The position numbers were made by a program, and so were the translations under genes. Shown one piece after another: positions 1-4,519 of a stretch of 6,183 bases of DNA (its first letter is position 1; each line of letters opens with the position of its first letter). This DNA comes from an uncultured Coriobacteriaceae bacterium (GTDB lineage Bacteria > Actinomycetota > Coriobacteriia > Coriobacteriales > Atopobiaceae). Where the stretch lies: assembly GCA_900549525.1 (NCBI GenBank), contig UWSJ01000095.1, positions 1-6,183 on the forward strand. The letters are read 5' to 3'. The notes under the pieces are model-generated. The model made no database searches and was not told the DNA's origin. It worked only from the letters and a program-made list of their open reading frames with translations.

Positions 1-857
1 TCATCGCCGACTACCAGGTCATCACCGACCGCGACACCACCGAGCACATCCAGGATAACGTCTACAACATGGTGATGGACTACCTTGCCTGTGGCCTCGA
101 CCCGGACACGACCATGATCTACTGCCACTCGGCGGTGCCTGCGGCCAACCAGCTCATGTTGCCGTTCCTCTCCCTCGTGACCGAGGCCGAGCTCTCGCGC
201 AACCCCACCGTCAAGGCCGAGATGGAGGCAAGCGGGCACGAGCTCACGGGACTTCTGCTCACCTACCCGGTGCACCAGGCCTGCGACATTCTCTTCTGCA
301 AGGGCAACGTGGTGCCGGTCGGCCGTGACCAGCTGCCGCACATCGAGCTCACGCGTCAGATCGCACGTCGCTTCAATAACCGCTACGGGAAGGTCTTCCC
401 CGAGGTGGACGCCCTGCTTTCCGACACGCCGCTGCTGCCCGGACTCGACGGTCGCAAGATGTCGAAGAGCTATGGCAACGCCATCTCGATCTCGATGACG
501 CCCGAGGAGACCGCCAAGCGCATCAAGAAGAGCCAGACCGACGGTGAGCGCATGATCACCTTCGATCCCGAGAAGCGCCCCGGCGTCTCCGGCCTGCTCT
601 CCACCGCCGCCATCTGCACCGGCCGCACCGAGACCGAGATTGCCGACGAGATTGGCATGGGCGGGGCCGGCCAGCTCAAGAAGTACGTGACCGAGGCTGT
701 CAACGAGTACTTTGCGCCCATCCGCGATCGCAGGCACCAGTACGAGAAGGATCTCGCCTACGTGAAGGACGTCCTGCGCGAGGGCAACCGCCGTGCGAAC
801 GAGATCGCCGAGGCGACGCTTGCCGAGGTGCGTGACGCGATGGGCATGACGTACTAG
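1..857 (+). CDS. trpS: tryptophan--tRNA ligase (TrpRS), 3' part; start lies off the left edge
   Basis: Class I aminoacyl-tRNA synthetase that activates tryptophan with ATP and charges tRNA-Trp in the cytoplasm. The frame is open from base 3 and begins IADYQVITD, matching the segment after the nucleotide-binding HIGH region of TrpRS, so roughly 50-60 N-terminal residues including HIGH are missing from the window. About 284 residues are visible. Landmarks are LSRNPTVKAE, YPVHQACDILF, the VPVGRDQLPHIELTRQIARR segment and PGLDGRKMSKSYGN, with the KMSKS ATP-binding loop at 456-470. The C-terminus (APIRDRRHQYEKD, VRDAMGMTY) fits the streptococcal-type TrpRS of about 340 residues better than the E. 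coli type. The ATG at 69 is internal, not the start. Stop TAG is at 855-857. The next gene (map) is convergent. Confidence 0.97.
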   Translation, partial: IADYQVITDRDTTEHIQDNVYNMVMDYLACGLDPDTTMIYCHSAVPAANQLMLPFLSLVTEAELSRNPTVKAEMEASGHELTGLLLTYPVHQACDILFCKGNVVPVGRDQLPHIELTRQIARRFNNRYGKVFPEVDALLSDTPLLPGLDGRKMSKSYGNAISISMTPEETAKRIKKSQTDGERMITFDPEKRPGVSGLLSTAAICTGRTETEIADEIGMGGAGQLKKYVTEAVNEYFAPIRDRRHQYEKDLAYVKDVLREGNRRANEIAEATLAEVRDAMGMTY

Positions 858-860
858 AAG

Positions 861-984
861 GCGGGACATGCGGTAGTGAGCGACCGCAGGCGCGGGCCGT
901 ACGGAAACGGGCGATAACGGGCGCGGGCCGAACGGAAACGCATGAAAGCAGACGCGGGCCATACGGTAAATAGAGCCCACTGTT
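861..984. repeat. four-unit degenerate tandem repeat, 31-bp period
   Basis: Units start at 861, 892, 923 and 954, exactly 31 bp apart. Each opens with a core of about 16 bp resembling GCGGGCC(A/G)TACGGAAA, followed by about 15 bp that vary. Units 2, 3 and 4 agree best; unit 1 (GCGGGACATGCGGTAG) is more diverged. The array begins 3 bases after the trpS stop. Its last core is also the left arm of a perfect dyad whose right arm is an inverted copy of the core (989-1002). Function is unknown; its place between convergent genes suggests a 3'-end or termination role. Confidence 0.7.
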
Positions 985-1002
985 TCTTCCGTATGGCCCG
1001 CG
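953..1002. terminator. 14-bp perfect inverted repeat between convergent trpS and map; possible bidirectional terminator
   Basis: Left arm CGCGGGCCATACGG (953-966) and right arm CCGTATGGCCCGCG (989-1002) are perfectly complementary around a 22-nt loop. The site lies between the ends of trpS (857) and map (1036), where a shared terminator is expected. Neither strand has a clear U-tract after the stem, so this is not a textbook intrinsic terminator. The right arm could also pair with the tandem copy at 892, where the only difference becomes a G-U pair. Confidence 0.45.
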
Positions 1003-1035
1003 CCTTGTCGCGGCCAGGCTGCCTTGCGCTCGGGG

Positions 1036-1920
1036 CTACCAGCTCAACAGCTCGTAGCCCGTGTCCGTGACGACGAGCTGAACCTCCCACTGGGCGGAGT
1101 CCGAGCCGTCCTTGGTGCGCACGGTCCAGCCGTTGGGATCGCTCATGTCGATCTCGTAGCCACCGGCGTTGACCATGGGCTCGATCGTGAAGCACATGCC
1201 CGGGGCAAGCACCACGCCCTCGCCCGGCTCGCCCACGAACCCCACGAACGGGTCCTCGTGGAACTCCTTGCCGATGCCGTGGCCGCCAAACTCGCGCACG
1301 ACAGAGAAGCCGTTCTCCTCCACGTAGCTCTGCACGGCGTGCGCCATGTCGCCGAGGTATCCCCAGGGCTTCACGGCCGCGAGCCCGCGCTGGATGGACT
1401 CCTTCGTGACATCCACGAGCTTCCTGCGCTCGGGTGACACGTCACCGATCATGAACATGCGCGAGGAGTCCGAGAAGTACCCGTTACGGATGGTCGAGCA
1501 GTCGACGTTGACGATGTCGCCGTCCTTGAGCACCTCCTCCTCGCTGGGGATGCCGTGGCACACGACGTCGTTGATGGAGGTGCAGACGCTCTTGGGGAAG
1601 CCCTCGTAGTTGAGCGGTGCTGGGATGGCGTCGTGGGCGACGGTGAAGTCGTAGACCCACTTGTCGATCTGGGCGGTCGACACGCCCGGCCCGATGCGCT
1701 CGCCCACGTAGTCGAGCACGCCGATGTTCACCTCGGCACTGTACTTGATGCCGTCGATGTCCTTCGGCGTCTTGAGCAGGCTCCGCACGAGCACCTCGTG
1801 CCCGTCGTTGTAGAGCTCCTGCAGCTTCTCGTCCTCGTTTGCATGGCACTTCTTGTACTTCTTGCCGCTCCCGCACCAGCAGGGTTCGTTGCGGCCAGGT
1901 ACCGGTCCCTTGTCATACAT
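1036..1920 (-). CDS. map: type I methionine aminopeptidase with N-terminal SEC-C motif
   Basis: Removes the initiator methionine from nascent proteins; a cytosolic dinuclear-metal peptidase. The protein has 294 residues. An N-terminal SEC-C zinc motif (C14, C16, C25, H26 in EPCWCGSGKKYKKCH) precedes the pita-bread catalytic domain; SEC-C extensions on bacterial MetAPs are thought to aid ribosome association. The ligands expected from E. coli MetAP are all present: H122 (CHGIP), D140 (NVDCS), D151 (FSDSSR), H214 (GGHGIG), E247 (TIEPMV) and E278 (SAQWE). H221 in FHEDP matches the second active-site histidine. After the last ligand the usual EHT is replaced by EVQ. The start ATG (1918-1920) follows a good Shine-Dalgarno, AAAGGGAG at 1927-1934 with a 6-nt gap. 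It stands alone here, often being linked to secY/adk elsewhere. Confidence 0.97.
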   Translation of the reverse strand: MYDKGPVPGRNEPCWCGSGKKYKKCHANEDEKLQELYNDGHEVLVRSLLKTPKDIDGIKYSAEVNIGVLDYVGERIGPGVSTAQIDKWVYDFTVAHDAIPAPLNYEGFPKSVCTSINDVVCHGIPSEEEVLKDGDIVNVDCSTIRNGYFSDSSRMFMIGDVSPERRKLVDVTKESIQRGLAAVKPWGYLGDMAHAVQSYVEENGFSVVREFGGHGIGKEFHEDPFVGFVGEPGEGVVLAPGMCFTIEPMVNAGGYEIDMSDPNGWTVRTKDGSDSAQWEVQLVVTDTGYELLSW

Positions 1921-1946
1921 GGCTAACTCCCTTTCGACAGTGAGCC

Positions 1947-1977
1947 ATTATGAACCTAGCGGCCGCGCGTGTCCCAA
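1947..1977 (-). promoter_or_regulatory. candidate sigma-70-type promoter for map
   Basis: Read on the minus strand, CATAAT (1947-1952) is one base from the -10 consensus TATAAT and lies about 13 bp upstream of the Shine-Dalgarno. A weak -35-like stretch TTGGGACA covers 1970-1977: GGGACA gives a 17-bp spacer and TTGGGA a 19-bp spacer. The -10 is convincing by eye in otherwise GC-rich DNA; the -35 is not. Confidence 0.4.
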
Positions 1978-2027
1978 GACATTCGAATCCCGGCTGACAG
2001 CAGCGCGTGTCAGCGGCCGCGCGTATC
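1958..2027. repeat. direct repeat AGCGGCCGCGCGTRTC flanking a small dyad
   Basis: The same 16-mer with one difference occurs at 1958-1973 and 2012-2027, 54 bp apart; the second copy overlaps the 3' end of degV. Between them, GCTGACA (1993-1999) and TGTCAGC (2008-2014) form a 7-bp stem with an 8-nt loop over the degV stop codon. The hairpin could end degV transcription, but no U-tract follows on the minus strand. Confidence 0.4.
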
Positions 2028-2897
2028 GCCCATGAAGAAGAGCGCGACGGTTCCTGGGCCGGTGTGCGAACCAATGACCGTCCCGATGTCGTTGATGGTC
2101 ACCTTGCCCGCAAGTGCCGGGAACGCGTCTTCCACGAGGTCGCGCACGGCCGCGGCGTCCTCGCGACACGCGCTCATCGAGATGGAGCACTTGCCCGAGT
2201 AGGACAGGCCGCCCTCGGCATGCTGCTTCATGCGCTCGAGCATGTCGAGCTCGGCCTTGCGCTTGGTGCGGATCTTGTCGCGGGGAATGAGCTTGCCCTC
2301 GTCATTCATCTTGAGGACGGGGCATATGCGCAGCGCCGTGCCCACGAACCCGCTCACGCGGGAGACGCGGCCGCCGCGAACGTAGCTCGAAAGGTCAGTC
2401 GAGAAGAACCAGTGGTGCACGTTCAGCCGGTGCGCCATCGCCCACTCGTTGGCCTCGTCGAGCGAGGCGCCCTCGTCGCGCAGGTCGGCGAGGTACTCCA
2501 CGAGCATGCCGTAGCCCGAGCTTGCCCCGAGCGAATCGACCACGAGCACGCGCCTGCCGGGGTGATTGGCCATGACCTGCTCGGCCGCCATGACGGCGGA
2601 GTTGTACGAGCCGGAAAGGCCGCTCGAGAGCGAGACGTGCAGCACGTCCGAGCCCGCCGCCACGAAGGGCTCCCAGAACTCGACGTACTCGCCCGCGCTC
2701 ACCTGCGAGGTGGTGGGCATGGCGCCCGCCTTGATCTCCGCGTAGAACTCGTCCGGAGAGATGGACTGATAGAGGTCGTCAAGGTGGTCGTGCCCGCCCT
2801 CGTTCCAGTGGAAGCACGCGTAGGGTATGCCGCGGCCGTCGAAGAAAGACTTGGGGCGGTCGGCGGTGGAACAGCAGGTGAGCGTGAACTTCGACAT
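2010..2897 (-). CDS. DegV family protein (fatty-acid-binding, FakB-like fold)
   Basis: DegV/FakB proteins bind a single fatty acid; FakB members present it to the kinase FakA for phosphorylation into phospholipid. Whether this one does so is unknown, since no fakA is in view. The protein has 295 residues, normal for the family. Hallmarks in order are MPTTSQVS, HVSLSSGLSGSYNSAV, VVDSLGASSGYGMLV, SYVRGGRVSRV, CPVLKMNDEGKL and a C-terminal GSHTGPGTVALFFMG. The N-terminal strand reads TLTCCSTAD where most family members have the form VTDSTAD, so Asp is replaced by Cys in the conserved DST signature. ATG 2895-2897 is chosen because GGAGG (2902-2906) precedes it; an in-frame GTG at 2934-2936 would add 13 residues of non-family sequence and place the Shine-Dalgarno inside the gene. 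It lies 87 bp downstream of the SDR gene on the same strand. Confidence 0.95.
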   Translation of the reverse strand: MSKFTLTCCSTADRPKSFFDGRGIPYACFHWNEGGHDHLDDLYQSISPDEFYAEIKAGAMPTTSQVSAGEYVEFWEPFVAAGSDVLHVSLSSGLSGSYNSAVMAAEQVMANHPGRRVLVVDSLGASSGYGMLVEYLADLRDEGASLDEANEWAMAHRLNVHHWFFSTDLSSYVRGGRVSRVSGFVGTALRICPVLKMNDEGKLIPRDKIRTKRKAELDMLERMKQHAEGGLSYSGKCSISMSACREDAAAVRDLVEDAFPALAGKVTINDIGTVIGSHTGPGTVALFFMGDTRGR

Positions 2898-2901
2898 GGC
2901 C

Positions 2902-2906
2902 CCTCC
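2902..2906 (-). promoter_or_regulatory. Shine-Dalgarno deciding the degV start
   Basis: The minus strand reads GGAGG, then 4 nt, then ATG at 2897. It supports the short start over the upstream in-frame GTG at 2936. Confidence 0.7.
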
Positions 2907-2922
2907 ACAGACGCGACACGGC

Positions 2923-2957
2923 CGACCCGCGAGCACCAGGGGCGGACTCGCGGGTCG
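2923..2957 (-). terminator. 11-bp perfect dyad between the SDR gene and degV
   Basis: CGACCCGCGAG (2923-2933) and CTCGCGGGTCG (2947-2957) are perfectly complementary with a 13-nt loop. It lies 27 bp past the SDR stop and 16 bp before the degV Shine-Dalgarno. With no U-run after it on the minus strand, it may be an intercistronic stabiliser or partial attenuator rather than a full terminator. Confidence 0.45.
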
Positions 2958-2984
2958 TAAGTCTTATGTAAACCTACGAGGATG

Positions 2985-3743
2985 TTACAGCATCGAGCCG
3001 CAGTCGCTCACGATGATCTGGCCGGTGAGGGAGCGGGACTCGTCGCTCGCAAGGAAGAGGGCGATGTTGGCGACGTCCTCGGGCGAGCATGACGGCGAGG
3101 CCATGTTGGAGTGCGTCGCCATGGCGCCGATCATGTCGGGGTCAAGCTCGGCCGGGTCGATGTCGTTTGTCATGGGCGTGGTGATGTTGCCCGGGCAGAT
3201 GGCGTTGCACCTGATGCCCGTGGCCTGGAAGCGCAGCGCCGCGTTCTTGGTGACGCCCACGATGGCGGCCTTGCTGGAGACGTAGGCGACCCCGCCGTAG
3301 CCTTTGGCGCCGGCGACGGAGGCCACGTTAACCACGCTCGCGCCCGGCTCCATCTTCTGAAGGGCGGCGCGCATGCAGCGCATGGTTCCCTTCTGGTTGA
3401 TGTCGACCACCCAGTCGAGGTCCTCGTCGGTGTAGCGGTCGATGGGCTTGAGGCCCTTCTCGAGCACGCCGGCGTTGTTCACGAGGATGTCAAGCTTGCC
3501 GTACGTGTCGATCGCGGCGGCCACGAGGCGCTCGGCGTCGCCGGGCCTGGAGATGTCTGCCGCGACGGGCAGGCATTCGCCGAGCTCCGCGCGAATCTGG
3601 TCGGCCACGGCGTCGAGGGCCGCCTCGCGACGCGCTGCCATGACGACCTTGGCGCCCTCCTTGCAGAAGAGCTTGGCGATGGCCTCGCCTACGCCCGAGT
3701 TGGCACCCGTGACGATTGCGACCTTGCCTGCGAGTCTGTTCAT
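2985..3743 (-). CDS. classical short-chain dehydrogenase/reductase (SDR), substrate unknown
   Basis: NAD(P)-dependent oxidoreductase of 252 residues, standard for classical SDRs. The Rossmann cofactor motif TGANSGVG is at 12-19, an acidic-patch equivalent AADIS at 61-65, NNAG at 89-92, the structural/catalytic Asn at N116 (DINQKG), Ser142 (NVASVAG), Tyr154 and Lys158 (YVSSK), CPGNITTPM at 183-191 and the C-terminal TGQIIVSDCG. The catalytic tetrad N-S-Y-K is complete. The Ser-Tyr gap is one residue shorter than in FabG. MAARRE after the second strand suggests NADP preference. It could be a FabG paralogue, a sugar dehydrogenase or a hydroxysteroid dehydrogenase; sequence alone does not decide. 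The ATG at 3741-3743 has AAAGG 7 nt upstream. An open frame continues to 3959, but its translation is unlike any SDR and crosses repeats, so it is excluded. Confidence 0.95.
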   Translation of the reverse strand: MNRLAGKVAIVTGANSGVGEAIAKLFCKEGAKVVMAARREAALDAVADQIRAELGECLPVAADISRPGDAERLVAAAIDTYGKLDILVNNAGVLEKGLKPIDRYTDEDLDWVVDINQKGTMRCMRAALQKMEPGASVVNVASVAGAKGYGGVAYVSSKAAIVGVTKNAALRFQATGIRCNAICPGNITTPMTNDIDPAELDPDMIGAMATHSNMASPSCSPEDVANIALFLASDESRSLTGQIIVSDCGSML

Positions 3744-3833
3744 GTCATACCTTTCGTCGGCTGCGATGAGGTGAGCGTAACGTTGCCACGTGCGCGCGCG
3801 GCCGTTGTTCTCGCAGACGGTCGTATGCCCTAC

Positions 3834-3935
3834 GGGGACTGGCACCCGTCGCTTGTCGCGTGGGCGTCGCTTGGGGTCAGGCACCAATCCGCCATGTCGC
3901 GTGGGTGTCGCGTGTGTCGCGAGGGAACTGGCACC
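3834..3935. repeat. degenerate REP-like repeat cluster (GGTGCCAGTCCCC-type motif)
   Basis: Three 13-mers share one pattern: GGGGACTGGCACC (3834-3846), GGGGTCAGGCACC (3873-3885) and GGGAACTGGCACC (3923-3935). Between them a 17-mer TGTCGCGTGGGYGTCGC occurs at 3854-3870 and 3895-3911, 41 bp apart, and the hexamer YGTCGC occurs six times (3847, 3854, 3865, 3895, 3906, 3915). Weaker echoes follow at 3968-3975 and 3990-3998. From memory, GGTGCCTGACCCC-like motifs are common dispersed intergenic repeats in several bacterial groups, some linked to REP-associated transposases; no such transposase is in this window. The cluster lies 91 bp or more upstream of the SDR start. Confidence 0.6.
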
Positions 3936-3977
3936 AGCCCGCCAACAAGCCGCCGACAATCCGTCTCGGGGTCAGCC

Positions 3978-4064
3978 TCACGTCGACGCAACTGGGCACG
4001 TCTTACCAACGATGACGCCGTCGTCCGCGTCCCCGACCTCGAGGTCGGCGACCTTGAGCCTCAT
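3978..4064 (-). CDS. 28-residue ORF with a perfect Shine-Dalgarno; possible truncated gene start
   Basis: I do not recognise a family. The peptide starts MRLKVADLEVGDADDGVIVG and ends GKTCPVAST. It looks like the first strand-turn-strand of a larger beta-rich or OB-like domain cut short, not a complete protein. AAGGAGG (4069-4075) sits 4 nt before the ATG and is the strongest ribosome site in the window, which argues that this was or is translated. The coding stretch contains a perfect 16-bp palindrome centred on CTCGAG (4033-4048). The stop is followed by the repeat cluster, consistent with a rearrangement that removed the rest of the gene. A small functional peptide or leader peptide is the alternative. 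Confidence 0.35.
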   Translation of the reverse strand: MRLKVADLEVGDADDGVIVGKTCPVAST

Positions 4065-4095
4065 GGGCCCTCCTTCGGTTGTGTTTCGCTTGGTG

Positions 4096-4112
4096 ATGCC
4101 GCCTACCGGCAT
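4096..4112. other. small hairpin ATGCCG-CCTAC-CGGCAT
   Basis: A perfect 6-bp stem with a 5-nt loop lies between the 28-codon ORF and the tRNA gene, just beyond the stronger tRNA-proximal hairpin. It could be part of a tandem termination region or the 5' leader of the small ORF. Confidence 0.35.
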
Positions 4113-4117
4113 GAAGA

Positions 4118-4135
4118 GGGCCCCTCGCGGGGTCC
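4118..4135 (-). terminator. likely terminator hairpin downstream of tRNA-Leu
   Basis: On the minus strand GGACCCC-GCGA-GGGGCCC folds as a CCCC/GGGG stem with a GCGA tetraloop, one A-C mismatch and two further G-C pairs, followed by TCTTC. It starts 16 bp past the tRNA CCA end, where a tRNA terminator is expected. The T-rich tail is short. Confidence 0.5.
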
Positions 4136-4150
4136 GTCGTCTGGCGCTTG

Positions 4151-4235
4151 TGGTCGGGGCGGCGGGACTCGAACCCGCACGGGCATCCCCGCGAGCTCCT
4201 GAGGCACGCGCGTCTGCCGCTTCCGCCACGCCCCG
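4151..4235 (-). tRNA. tRNA-Leu, anticodon CAG
   Basis: Decodes CUG. On the minus strand the 85-nt gene folds fully: acceptor CGGGGCG/CGCCCCG (4229-4235 with 4155-4161), D-stem GCG/CGC, anticodon arm CGUGC-CUCAGGA-GCUCG with CAG at 4199-4201, a long variable arm CGGG-GAUG-CCCG (class II, as required for Leu), T-arm GCGGG-UUCGAGU-CCCGC, discriminator A and encoded CCA (4151-4153). The D-arm (UGGCGGAAGCGGCAGACGC) closely resembles E. coli tRNA-Leu. Two oddities: the first pair is C1-G72 rather than the usual G1-C72, and the anticodon stem has a U29-U41 mismatch. No good promoter is visible upstream. Confidence 0.95.
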
Positions 4236-4257
4236 GTCTGGCGGAATGAGCCCGCTT

Positions 4258-4297
4258 GGCAGTTCTGCTCCGGGCCCAGTCTGGTGTTGGAACTGCC
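4258..4297 (-). terminator. 8-bp dyad immediately after the 73-codon ORF, upstream of tRNA-Leu
   Basis: GGCAGTTC (4258-4265) pairs perfectly with GAACTGCC (4290-4297) around a 24-nt loop that has some internal pairing (CCAG/CTGG, GGGCCC). It abuts the stop codon of the upstream minus-strand ORF. There is no U-run, so a terminator role for the argF transcript is only suggested by position. Confidence 0.35.
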
Positions 4298-4519
4298 CTA
4301 TTTGTTTCGATAGACCGACTTCTCCGAGCCGTCCTTGCGGATGAGCGGGGCGCGTGAGAAGTCGAACTCCCCCGACCGCTCAGGTAAGTCCATCGACTCG
4401 AGAATCTGTCTCAAGGCGGCCTCGCCGGCCTCTTTCCCGAACCGGTTGTCGACGAGTATCAACGGCTCGCCGAGTCTCGAGAGGCCCCGTCTCTGGGTAC
4501 GACCGTCCCTACTCGTCAC
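4298..4519 (-). CDS. hypothetical 73-residue ORF overlapping the argF end; likely gene remnant
   Basis: I do not recognise the family. The only start giving this length is a GTG (4517-4519) inside the last codons of argF, overlapping argF by 11 bp out of frame, with no Shine-Dalgarno. From about residue 16 the sequence looks protein-like (LGEPLILVDNRFGKEAGEAA, then FDFSRAPLIRKDGSEKSVYR); before that it is Arg-rich and looks like read-through of non-coding DNA. Codons include AGA, AGG, ATA, TTA and CGA, which are scarce in neighbouring genes. I read it as the C-terminal remnant of a foreign or deleted gene fused to the argF end. Translational coupling to argF is the alternative. Confidence 0.4.
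   Translation of the reverse strand: MTSRDGRTQRRGLSRLGEPLILVDNRFGKEAGEAALRQILESMDLPERSGEFDFSRAPLIRKDGSEKSVYRNK

Noticed and set aside
861..984. CRISPR array
   Set aside because: The 31-bp period has cores of only about 16 bp that are themselves degenerate, variable parts of about 15 bp are too short for spacers, and no cas genes are present.
1958..2000. tRNA-like T-arm (ATTCGAATCC at 1981)
   Set aside because: No matching acceptor, D or anticodon stems can be formed around it.
2007..2960. Plus-strand open frame (317 codons) antisense to degV
   Set aside because: The minus-strand frame carries clear DegV motifs; the plus frame has none and has antisense-type amino-acid composition.
3744..3959. 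N-terminal extension of the SDR frame to 3959
   Set aside because: The 72 extra residues are Arg-rich, cross the repeat cluster and do not resemble an SDR; ATG 3743 has a Shine-Dalgarno and gives the normal family length.
4151..4179. Attachment site for an integrated element at the tRNA-Leu 3' end
   Set aside because: No second copy of the tRNA 3' end and no integrase gene lie in the window.
3111..4202. Plus-strand open frame (363 codons) antisense to the SDR gene and crossing the tRNA
   Set aside because: It is opposite a complete SDR, runs through repeats and a tRNA gene, and has shadow-type composition.
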